Assembly: GCA_016204605.1 (NCBI GenBank)
Contig: JACQKK010000132.1
Span: 1 to 34,814, forward strand
Length of the DNA: 34,814 nt
Source: Candidatus Lambdaproteobacteria bacterium
Lineage (GTDB): Bacteria > SAR324 > JACQKK01
Direction: 5' to 3'
The notes below the pieces were generated by a model. It did no database searches. It was not told the DNA's origin and saw only the letters and a list, made by a program, of their open reading frames with translations. Below are positions 1 through 6,936 of this stretch, piece by piece (positions within the stretch are counted from its first letter, which is position 1; each line of letters begins with the position of its first letter). The position numbers were made by a program, and so were the translations under genes.

Positions 1-671
1 GCCAGGGCCACCGCGTTGGCGAAGGTGCGGTTGACCAGGGTCAGCCGCCCGATGCCGGTCTTGACGAGGTGGGCCAGCGCGAGCTCGGCCATCTCCCCCG
101 CGCCCACCACCAGCACGGACTTGTCGCTCAGGGTATCGAAAATGCGCGAGCCCAGCTCCACGGCCGCGTAGCTGACCGAGACCGCGAAGCGCGAGATGCC
201 CGTCTCCGTGCGCACGCGCTTGGCCACCCGGAACACGCGCTGCATCGCGCCGTTGAGGACGGGGCCCGCGCAGCCCTGCTCGGCGGCGAGCCGGTAGGCG
301 TCCTTCACCTGGCCGAACACCTGCGGCTCGCCGAGCACCATCGATTCGAGCCCGCAGGCCACCCGGCACAGGTGGGCCAGGGCCGAGCGGTGGGTGAACC
401 GTATCCCCGCCTCGTCCAGCGAGGCCGTCGCCTCCGTGCCCAGGCGCTCTTCGAGCCACGTCATCAGCGCGGCGAATCCCCGGTCGGGCCGCGCCGCGAC
501 GAAGCAGAACTCGACGCGGTTGCAGGTCGAGATCACCATCGCCTCGGAGAAGCCGCAGGTCTGGCGCAGCTCGGCCAGCACGGCGGGCAGGTGATCCTCG
601 CCCAGGGCGAGCCGCTCGCGCAGCTCGACGGGAACGGTGCGGTAACCGAGGCTCAGCAGGCAGAGATTCAT
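1..671 (-). CDS. hemA: Glutamyl-tRNA reductase, N-terminal part (gene runs off the left edge)
   Basis: HemA reduces glutamyl-tRNA(Glu) to glutamate-1-semialdehyde with NADPH, the first step of C5-pathway tetrapyrrole synthesis in the cytosol. About 223 residues are present, starting MNLCLLSLGY. The catalytic cysteine is C50 in ISTCNRVE, followed by the substrate-domain stretch GLESMVLGEPQVFGQ and the start of the NADPH Rossmann domain (VLVVGAGEMAELA). The C-terminal dimerisation domain lies outside the window. The ATG at 671 gives the usual HemA N-terminus, although no good Shine-Dalgarno sequence precedes it. The gene diverges from pgsA. Family assignment is secure. Confidence 0.96.
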   Translation of the reverse strand, partial: MNLCLLSLGYRTVPVELRERLALGEDHLPAVLAELRQTCGFSEAMVISTCNRVEFCFVAARPDRGFAALMTWLEERLGTEATASLDEAGIRFTHRSALAHLCRVACGLESMVLGEPQVFGQVKDAYRLAAEQGCAGPVLNGAMQRVFRVAKRVRTETGISRFAVSVSYAAVELGSRIFDTLSDKSVLVVGAGEMAELALAHLVKTGIGRLTLVNRTFANAVAL

Positions 672-730
672 GGGAGGCGGCGCTGAAGGTCATGCGGGTA
701 CCGGGCTTTCGCCCGTCAAGCCCATACGTT

Positions 731-759
731 ATCATACGGCACGCGCCGGGTGCGCGCAA
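731..759 (-). promoter_or_regulatory. Putative sigma70 promoter of hemA
   Basis: On the minus strand TTGCGC (754-759) and TATGAT (731-736) are separated by exactly 17 bp. The -10 matches the consensus at 5 of 6 positions and the -35 at 3 of 6. Transcription would begin near 724, giving a leader of about 50 nt. That leader contains a small hairpin (CGGGC-TTTC-GCCCG). The assignment is by pattern only. Confidence 0.45.
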
Positions 760-870
760 ATCCTTGCGGCGCGCGCCCCCGCAGTCGGCAGGCTGGCCGC
801 GGGCGCGCTGCGCCCGGCCCGTCGCACCGGAGCCGAATGTCCCCCGGCGGGGGTTCACCGCGGATCGACC

Positions 871-1461
871 ATGCACGCCTGGCCCAAGTGGATCACGCCG
901 AACCGGCTGACGATCGGCCGGATTCTGGCCATTCCCCTGCTGATGGTGCTGATCTGGTGGGACGGCTGGCCCGCCAATACCGTGGCGGCGGTGGTCTTCA
1001 TCTTCGCCTGCCTGACCGACTACTGGGACGGCAACCTGGCCCGCGCGCGCAATGAGGTTTCCCAGCTCGGCAAGCTGCTCGACCCCATCGCGGACAAGAT
1101 GCTGATCTCCGCCAGCCTGGTGATGCTGGTCTGGATCGTGCCTGCGGGCGGCCACGCCCAGGGCTGGGTCATCGTGGTTCCCACCATCGTGATCATCCTG
1201 CGCGAGTTCGCGGTGTCCGGGCTGCGCCAGGTGGCCGCGGCCGAGGGCGTGGTGATCGCGGCCGTCACGGGCGCCAAGGTCAAGACCATCCTGCAGATGG
1301 TGGCCGTGGGCATGCTCATCATGCACCACGACCCGTTCCGCCTGCCCTTCGGCGCACTCGGCGAACTGGTGCTATGGGTGGCCACCGGCTGGACGCTGTG
1401 GACGGGCTACGGCTACTTCGCCGAGTACTACCAGGCCAAGGGTGGGCCGTCGCCCGTGTGA
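871..1461 (+). CDS. pgsA: CDP-diacylglycerol--glycerol-3-phosphate 3-phosphatidyltransferase
   Basis: PgsA makes phosphatidylglycerophosphate from CDP-diacylglycerol and glycerol-3-phosphate in the inner membrane, committing lipid to phosphatidylglycerol and cardiolipin. The 196-residue product shows the full CDP-alcohol phosphotransferase signature: D50-x2-D53-G54-x2-A57-R58-x8-G67-x3-D71-x3-D75. Several hydrophobic helices follow. The ATG at 871 is chosen because the product then begins directly with the family-typical KWITPNRLTIGR segment. The frame is open further upstream, but that stretch looks non-coding. A pterin dehydratase gene follows 49 bp later. Confidence 0.95.
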   Translation: MHAWPKWITPNRLTIGRILAIPLLMVLIWWDGWPANTVAAVVFIFACLTDYWDGNLARARNEVSQLGKLLDPIADKMLISASLVMLVWIVPAGGHAQGWVIVVPTIVIILREFAVSGLRQVAAAEGVVIAAVTGAKVKTILQMVAVGMLIMHHDPFRLPFGALGELVLWVATGWTLWTGYGYFAEYYQAKGGPSPV

Positions 1462-1510
1462 GCCGCACTGAACCCTTCTGAGCCGTGGCCCCTCGCCTAC
1501 CGGAGCGCCC

Positions 1511-1801
1511 ATGGAGCGCCGGCTTCTGAGCGGGAGCGAACTCGCCGCCGCCCTCGCGGAGCGGCCCCTCTGGCGCCTGCACGAGGGGAAGCTCCGGCGC
1601 GAGCTGCGCTTCGCCGGCTTCGGCGAGGCGTTCGCGTTCATGACCCGGGTGGCGCTCATCGCCGAGTCGCTCAACCATCACCCGGACTGGTGCAACGCCT
1701 ACAACACGGTCCGGATCGACCTGGTCACCCACGACCTGGCCGGCCTCTCGACCCTCGACCTTGAGCTGGCCCGCCAGATCGACCGCATCGCACCGGGGTG
1801 A
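1511..1801 (+). CDS. phhB: Pterin-4a-carbinolamine dehydratase
   Basis: This 96-residue protein belongs to the PCD/DCoH family. These enzymes dehydrate 4a-hydroxytetrahydrobiopterin (or its monapterin equivalent) to the quinonoid dihydropterin, recycling the cofactor of aromatic amino acid hydroxylases. The active-site motif is complete: HHPDW at residues 56-60, and the third histidine, H74, in LVTHDLAGLS. Length is normal. A GGAG lies just before the ATG. No phenylalanine hydroxylase gene is in view, so the partner is unknown. Many bacteria carry stand-alone copies. It ends convergently with the isocitrate lyase gene. Confidence 0.93.
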   Translation: MERRLLSGSELAAALAERPLWRLHEGKLRRELRFAGFGEAFAFMTRVALIAESLNHHPDWCNAYNTVRIDLVTHDLAGLSTLDLELARQIDRIAPG

Positions 1802-1848
1802 GGGGTGCCCGTTCGCCGGCCATCGGCCCCAAGGGGCGGCCCAAGGTC

Positions 1849-1875
1849 GGCGGGCGTCCTTTGACTGCGCCCGCC
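1849..1875. terminator. Hairpin between convergent genes
   Basis: A perfect 8-bp stem, GGCGGGCG (1849-1856) with CGCCCGCC (1868-1875) and an 11-nt loop, lies in the 97-bp gap between the converging PCD and isocitrate lyase genes. There is no U-tract on either side, so it could be a weak bidirectional terminator or an mRNA 3'-end stabiliser. Confidence 0.35.
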
Positions 1876-1898
1876 GGGCCAATCTCGGCGCGGCGTGC

Positions 1899-3134
1899 TC
1901 AGGCCGAGGTGCCGACCTTGGCGATCTCGGCATCGCTGGCGCGCATGTCGCCGGCCAGGAAGCTGCCCGAGCCGAACACCGTGCCGCCGGTGAAGTAGGT
2001 CTTGGTGCCGGCGAGCGTGTTGTGGCTCTGCGAGGGGGTGCCCGATTCCGCCTCGCGGCGCTGCAGGGCCGGGAAGGCCTGGATGCCCCGCTCCCGGATG
2101 TCCTTGAAGAACTCCCAGGCGCCGTTGCGGCCGGAGTGGCAATCGGCCAGCGTCATGAACAGGTACTTGAAGCCCTCGTCGGCCAGCATCTCGAAGGTAT
2201 AGAGCGGGAAGTGCGCCCGGTCCGTCCAGTCGAAGGACGAGGAGAGGTTGATGGCGAGCGGCAGGTCCGCGTGCTCGGCCCGCACCTTGCGCGCCCAATA
2301 GGTGATCGCCTCCCAGGACTGGTCCTTGAACTCGCACCAGGCCAGGTCGATGGCGCGCCGGTGGTGGATCTCCGCCCTGGCGTAACGCAGGGTGCGCTCG
2401 ACCGCGAGGTCGATGCTGCCCGCCACGCCCTCCGGGGTGTAGCGGGCGCCGGCGGCGTCGGTGCGGGCGATCAGCACGAAATCGTCATAGCCCATCTGGT
2501 CGGCCTCGCTGCGGGCGGCGAGCAGGCGCTCGATTTGCTTCTCGGCGGGGACGATCACCTTGCCGGGCAGGTGGCCGCAGCGCTTCTCCGTCTGGTCCTC
2601 GATGTGGCCCGCGGCCACGCCCGCCTGGAGCAGGGCGCGGGTGAGCGACTGCACGTGGCCGAAGCCGCCGTGGCCATCCTCCATATCCACCACCAGCGGC
2701 AGCGGGTCGCGCAGGTCGCCGTGCTCGACGTACTGCTCGCGCACCCAGTAGTCGCTGGCGCGCACCATGCGGGCGGCCTGCTCGGCCAGCTCCGCGCGGC
2801 TGAACACCCCCACGTCGGTGACGCCGTGCTCCTCGACGGCGTAGGAGAAGCCGCTCAGGTAGGCGGCCTTGAACCCGGCGTACGCCGCCAGCTTGACGCC
2901 CCCCGCGTTGTACAGGCCGGGCGCGAAGACGTACGGCTCCTTGTCCAGCAGGCGCCGCAAGACGGTGCTCGGGTGCACGGCGGCAAAGCGGAACTCGACG
3001 AACCGCCCTTCGGCGGTGGCGGCCGGTGCGACGCGCCCTTCCCGGACGGCCTGGAAGGCCAGCGCCCGCTGCTTGGCGCGGTCGGTCGATTGCACCCGTT
3101 CCGTGATGCTGTTCTCCCACATCCGAGCTTCCAT
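1899..3134 (-). CDS. aceA: Isocitrate lyase
   Basis: This enzyme cleaves isocitrate to glyoxylate and succinate, the first step of the glyoxylate shunt for growth on acetate or fatty acids. The 411-residue product has the ICL/PEP-mutase fold markers: a Mg-binding VVDMEDG (residues 148-154), the catalytic cysteine C186 in EKRCGH (183-188), ARTDA (223-227) and NLSSSFDW (296-303). The active-site loop reads K-R-C-G-H rather than the K-K-C-G-H of E. coli AceA. I recall the KR form from 2-methylisocitrate lyases (PrpB), but those are about 295 residues, and this one is ICL-length and sits 86 bp downstream of malate synthase. The ATG at 3134 follows a strong AAGGAGAAGG. It is probably co-transcribed with aceB. 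Confidence 0.9.
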   Translation of the reverse strand: MEARMWENSITERVQSTDRAKQRALAFQAVREGRVAPAATAEGRFVEFRFAAVHPSTVLRRLLDKEPYVFAPGLYNAGGVKLAAYAGFKAAYLSGFSYAVEEHGVTDVGVFSRAELAEQAARMVRASDYWVREQYVEHGDLRDPLPLVVDMEDGHGGFGHVQSLTRALLQAGVAAGHIEDQTEKRCGHLPGKVIVPAEKQIERLLAARSEADQMGYDDFVLIARTDAAGARYTPEGVAGSIDLAVERTLRYARAEIHHRRAIDLAWCEFKDQSWEAITYWARKVRAEHADLPLAINLSSSFDWTDRAHFPLYTFEMLADEGFKYLFMTLADCHSGRNGAWEFFKDIRERGIQAFPALQRREAESGTPSQSHNTLAGTKTYFTGGTVFGSGSFLAGDMRASDAEIAKVGTSA

Positions 3135-3178
3135 ACGGCACCTTCTCCTTTCGGGTACGGCGGGGTGTAGGCGGGAAC

Positions 3179-3214
3179 GCGGGCTGCCTGGGCGGCACGC
3201 TCCCCGGAGCCCGC
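3179..3214 (-). promoter_or_regulatory. Intercistronic hairpin between aceB and aceA
   Basis: GCGGGCT (3179-3185) pairs perfectly with AGCCCGC (3208-3214) across a GC-rich loop, 45-80 bp upstream of the aceA start and just after the aceB stop. It might stabilise or attenuate the dicistronic message between the two genes. No U-tract follows. Confidence 0.3.
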
Positions 3215-3220
3215 CCGGCG

Positions 3221-4885
3221 CTACGAGCCCTCGACGGGCTCCGAGGCCAGGCGGAAGAAGTCCTGCAATTCCGGCTGGATGAAGGCACGCTCCGCATCGG
3301 CGGCGGCCTTCCTGAAGCCATCGAGCACCTGCTGCACTTCGGCCGGCGGCGCGCCCTTCATCGCCGCGCGCACATCGGCGAGAATCTTCTCCAGCTCCTC
3401 GCCGAAGACCTGGCGCACGAGCGCCTCCGTGACCGGCGTGCCGTCGTCGAGGCGGACGCGGTTGTGGAGCCACTGCCAGGTCTGTGCGCGGGAGATTTCG
3501 AGCGTGGCCAGGTCTTCCATCAGGTTGTCCCAGGCCACGCAGCCGATATCCTGGTTCCAGCCGTTGGTGTAGCCGATGCCCACGCGCACGTTTGTGCGCA
3601 GACCGGCCATGGTCTTGGGGCCGATGGGCCGGGGCAGCAGGTCGGGGTACTTGTCCGAGTCCTCGTGCAGCACGTCGAGCTGGTTCCTGCGGGTGAAGGC
3701 CTCCATGGCCACCCCGATGAAGTAGGGATGGGAGACCCAGCAGCCGTCGTGGCCCCATTCGGCCTCGAGCTTCTTATCGGCCAGCACCTTCTCCGTCTGC
3801 TGCTTGCGGATCTCAGGCGTCTGGCCGGGCGTGAACGCCGCCATCCCGCCCATCCCGAACGCCCCCCGCGCATGGCAGATCTTCACGCAGCGCAACGCGT
3901 AGGCCTTCATCCAGGGCTGGCTCATGGTGATCGCGGCGCGGTCGGCCAGCACGCGATCCTTGTGCCGGCGCAGCGTCTTGATGTCGCTGAAGATCTTGTC
4001 CCAGCGCCCCACGTTCAGCCCCAGGGCATGGTCGCGCGTCTCGTAGAGGATCTCCTCCATCTGGAAGGCGGCGGGCAGCGTCTCGATCAGGAAGGTGGCG
4101 CGGAGCGTGCCCACGGGCAGCCCCAGCGTGCGTTCCATGTGGGTGAAGGCGTCGTTCCACCAGCGCGCCTCGAGGTGGTGCTCGCACTTGGGGATGTAGT
4201 ACGCGGGCGTCTTGCCCTGGCGCAGCAGCTCTTTCGCCGTGTGGAAGAACGAGAGGCCCAGGTCCACGAGCGCGCCCGCGGAGGGCTCGCCATCGACGAG
4301 CAGGTTCACCTCGGCGAGATGCAGGCCGCGCGGCCGCACCATCAGCACGGCCATGTCGGCCGGGTCCAGCCGGTACACCTTCTCCGGCCGGCCGGCCCGC
4401 GCGGGCTCGACGTGGGTGAGCGTGTTCGCCGCGGCCGCCCTCAGGTTGATCATCCCCTGCACGATGTTGCTCCAGGAAGGCTTGAGCGAGTCCTCGAAGT
4501 CCACCATCGCCGCATCGGCGCGGGCGCCATCCTCCGTGCGCGAGAGCATGTTGATGACCATCTTGGCGCTGTTGACCGGCCCAGTGATCTCGACCCGGCG
4601 GCAGAGCAGGTCCTGCGGGATGGGCGCCACCTTCCAGCTTCCCGTCGCCGCCTCGCTGCGCCGGTCCAGGTACTCGGGCGCTTGGCCCTGGTCGTAGGCG
4701 GCCTGGCGCTCCTGGCGCTGGGCCAGCAGCGCTTTGCGCCGGGCGCCGAAGGTACGCTGCAGGTCGGCCACCAACGCCACGGCTTCCGGGGTGAGCACCT
4801 GCTGGGACTGCGGCGTGTGGCCCGCCTTGGGAATCTGAACGCCGGAACCCAACTGCACCAGGTCGCGCGAGCGGGAATGGGCCAT
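3221..4885 (-). CDS. aceB: Malate synthase A
   Basis: Malate synthase condenses glyoxylate with acetyl-CoA to malate, the second step of the glyoxylate shunt. The 554-residue length suits the A isoform. Recognisable blocks are WKVAPIPQDLLCRRVEITGP (84-103), DFEDS (129-133), the metal-ligand region LIETLPAAF (266-274) and the malate synthase signature RDHALGLNVGRWDKIF (284-299). The usual Tyr after WD is Lys297 here. The C-terminal MEDLATLEISR block follows. The ATG at 4885 is preceded by GGAGG. It is transcribed ahead of aceA and divergently from a RamB/PrpR-type regulator gene. The distance to the probable promoter leaves an unusually long leader of about 300 nt. Confidence 0.96.
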   Translation of the reverse strand: MAHSRSRDLVQLGSGVQIPKAGHTPQSQQVLTPEAVALVADLQRTFGARRKALLAQRQERQAAYDQGQAPEYLDRRSEAATGSWKVAPIPQDLLCRRVEITGPVNSAKMVINMLSRTEDGARADAAMVDFEDSLKPSWSNIVQGMINLRAAAANTLTHVEPARAGRPEKVYRLDPADMAVLMVRPRGLHLAEVNLLVDGEPSAGALVDLGLSFFHTAKELLRQGKTPAYYIPKCEHHLEARWWNDAFTHMERTLGLPVGTLRATFLIETLPAAFQMEEILYETRDHALGLNVGRWDKIFSDIKTLRRHKDRVLADRAAITMSQPWMKAYALRCVKICHARGAFGMGGMAAFTPGQTPEIRKQQTEKVLADKKLEAEWGHDGCWVSHPYFIGVAMEAFTRRNQLDVLHEDSDKYPDLLPRPIGPKTMAGLRTNVRVGIGYTNGWNQDIGCVAWDNLMEDLATLEISRAQTWQWLHNRVRLDDGTPVTEALVRQVFGEELEKILADVRAAMKGAPPAEVQQVLDGFRKAAADAERAFIQPELQDFFRLASEPVEGS

Positions 4886-5192
4886 GGGTCGGTTCCTCCA
4901 GGGAAAGGTTGCCTTTTGCGCCGGCGCGGCATCCGGCCGGGACGCGCGACCCTCCCCCGAGGGAGCGGTCGCCATTCGTCCAGGATGCGTGGTTGCGCCG
5001 GTCACGGTCAAACCTTTTGGTAAGCCCCGGAGGGGGCGTCGGGTCAAATGTCGCGGGACAGGCCTACCCCCTGCCGCGGCGCCCCGCGGGTCTGTCGCCG
5101 GCCGGTGGCCCGGGGTCGCACCTCGGAGCGCCGCCGGCAGTCCTCTGGTCCGTATTCCCAAGGAACCCTGTCCAGCCTGCCAGGGAAGGAAC

Positions 5193-5218
5193 ATTATCGG
5201 TTGCGAATTCGAGAATCA
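5193..5218 (-). promoter_or_regulatory. Possible aceB promoter overlapping the operator
   Basis: On the minus strand GATAAT (5193-5198, 5 of 6 to the -10 consensus) lies 15 bp after TTGATT (5214-5219). The spacing is short for sigma70, which suggests a weak or activator-dependent promoter. The outer arm of the operator (5201-5210) falls between the two boxes, so bound regulator would block or reshape it. Confidence 0.3.
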
Positions 5219-5250
5219 AGCGAAAATTCGCTACTCGTCTGAATTCGCAA
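5201..5250. promoter_or_regulatory. Three-part symmetric operator between aceB and its divergent regulator
   Basis: Outer arms TTGCGAATTC (5201-5210) and GAATTCGCAA (5241-5250) form a perfect inverted repeat. A 14-bp palindrome AGCGAAAATTCGCT (5219-5232) sits between them. Both share the same centre (5225.5), so the whole 50 bp is symmetric and its GCGAA/TTCGC half-sites recur about every two helical turns. A further GCGAA half-site is at 5254-5258. RamB/PrpR-type regulators are known to bind TTTGCAAA-like palindromes near acetate and propionate genes. The adjacent regulator is therefore the natural ligand (inference). Confidence 0.75.
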
Positions 5251-5263
5251 ACAGCGAACGAGT

Positions 5264-5293
5264 TTGACCCCTCTTCCGTCGAAATGGTATGCT
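5264..5293 (+). promoter_or_regulatory. Putative promoter of the RamB/PrpR-type regulator gene
   Basis: TTGACC (5264-5269) and TATGCT (5288-5293) are spaced 18 bp apart on the plus strand, just downstream of the symmetric operator. Transcription would start near 5300, giving a leader of about 90 nt. Autoregulation through the operator's right-hand arm is plausible. Confidence 0.5.
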
Positions 5294-5388
5294 TCAAACT
5301 CGGGGAAAGGGGCCATCAGTCTACATTTGGAGTGTCCCGGGGCGCACGAGCGCGCGCCACATAGGCCGGTCGATCACGGGGGAAGCCG

Positions 5389-6915
5389 ATGCGGGAAGAC
5401 AACGTCCAGGTCGTATTCGGGCTCAAGCTGCGGCAGTTTCGTGAGGCGCGAAACCTGACGCAGAAGGTGTTCGCGGGGAAGGCGGGGCTCTCCGTCTCGT
5501 ACCTGAACGAGATCGAGAAAGGGAAGAAGTACCCCAAGGCCGATAAGATCGTGCAGCTCGCGCAGTCGCTGGGGGTGCCCTACGACGAGTTGGTCTCGCT
5601 CAAGCTGGGCCACGAGCTGAACCCGCTGGCCGCCTTCATCGATTCCCCGATGATCCGCGACCTGCCCCTGCAGCTCTTCGGGATCACGCCGCGGGAGCTG
5701 ATCGACCTGATCTCGCGCGCCCCGAACGAGGCCGGCGCGCTCATCCGCACGCTGGTGGATATCGCCCGCAGCTACGACATGCAGGTGGAGCACTTCTTCT
5801 ACGCGATGCTGCGCTCCTACCAGGAGGCGCACGACAACCACTTCGGCGAGATCGAGGAGGCCGCCCAGCGGGTGCTTGAGCGCGAAGGCTGGTCCGGCCG
5901 GACGCCGCTGCCCTGGGAGCGGCTGCGGGAGGTGCTGCAGGGCCGCTACGGCTACACCGTCGAGCTGGAGGCGCTGGAGGCCCACCCGGAGCTGACCACC
6001 TTCCGCTCGGTGTTCGTGCCCCAGCCGCCGCAGTTGCTGGTCAATCCCCGGCTCTCCCGCGCGCAGCAGGCGTTCCAGATGGCGCGCGAGATCGGCTACC
6101 GCGAGCTGCGCCTGCGCGAGCGGGGGCTCGCCTCCTCCCGCGCCGAGGTGAGCACCTTCGAGCAGGTGCTGAACGACTTCAAGGCCTCCTACTTCGCCGG
6201 GGCGCTGATGATCCAGCGTGACCTGCTGGTCGAGGATCTGGGCGCGTTCTTCAACCGCGAGCGCTGGGACGAGCAGGCATTCCTGGCCATGATGGGGCGC
6301 TACCAGGTGACGCCCGAGATGTTCCTCTACCGGCTGAGCCAGCTCATCCCCCACCACTTCGGGCTCAAGAAGCTGCACTTCCTGCGCTTCAGCAATCCGA
6401 TCGACCGGCAGGTGTTCCGGCTCTCCAAGCAGTTCAACATGTCGCGGGTGCTGATCCCGACGGGCATCGGGCTCAACGAGCACTACTGCCGGCGCTGGCT
6501 CTCGGTCGAGGTGCTGGAGGCGCTGCACCAGGTGCAGCGGCGCAAGTCGGGCGCCGTGCCGGTGATCGGCGTGCAGCGCTCGCAACTGATGGCCGACGGG
6601 CGGGAGTACTTCTGCATCGCCCTGGCGCGACCGCTTGCCCTCACCCCCGGCACCAACACCAGCGTCACGCTCGGCTTCCAGGTCAACGAGCTGTTCCGCC
6701 GGCGGGTGCGCTTCTGGAACGACCCCGCCGTGCCCGTGCGCCAGATCAACCAGACCTGCGAGCGCTGCGCCCTGGGCCCCGACGAGTGCCAGGAGCGCGT
6801 CGCGCCCCCCACCCTCTACGAGCAGCAGCAGGCGCTCGAACGCCGCAACGAGGTGCTGCACAAGCTGGTGACCGAGCGCGGCCAGCCCGCTGCCACCAGC
6901 ACGGGGCGGGGATAG
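5389..6915 (+). CDS. XRE-family short-chain acyl metabolism regulator (RamB/PrpR/ScfR type)
   Basis: This 508-residue protein has an N-terminal XRE helix-turn-helix (residues about 10-65, with GLSVSYLNEIEKGKKYP as the recognition region). A long middle region corresponds to the degenerate IrrE/ImmA-like domain. It shows no HExxH, as in this regulator family. The C-terminal DUF2083-type domain ends in a cysteine cluster, C457-x2-C460-x6-C467. The architecture matches actinobacterial RamB and PrpR, which control glyoxylate and methylcitrate genes in response to acyl-CoA status. The C-terminal cysteines may hold an iron-sulfur cluster, as I recall for mycobacterial PrpR (from memory). It is transcribed divergently from aceB-aceA with the symmetric operator between, so it very probably controls that pair. 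GGGGGAAG precedes the ATG. Confidence 0.88.
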   Translation: MREDNVQVVFGLKLRQFREARNLTQKVFAGKAGLSVSYLNEIEKGKKYPKADKIVQLAQSLGVPYDELVSLKLGHELNPLAAFIDSPMIRDLPLQLFGITPRELIDLISRAPNEAGALIRTLVDIARSYDMQVEHFFYAMLRSYQEAHDNHFGEIEEAAQRVLEREGWSGRTPLPWERLREVLQGRYGYTVELEALEAHPELTTFRSVFVPQPPQLLVNPRLSRAQQAFQMAREIGYRELRLRERGLASSRAEVSTFEQVLNDFKASYFAGALMIQRDLLVEDLGAFFNRERWDEQAFLAMMGRYQVTPEMFLYRLSQLIPHHFGLKKLHFLRFSNPIDRQVFRLSKQFNMSRVLIPTGIGLNEHYCRRWLSVEVLEALHQVQRRKSGAVPVIGVQRSQLMADGREYFCIALARPLALTPGTNTSVTLGFQVNELFRRRVRFWNDPAVPVRQINQTCERCALGPDECQERVAPPTLYEQQQALERRNEVLHKLVTERGQPAATSTGRG

Positions 6916-6936
6916 CGGCGAGCGAGACTGCTCAGC

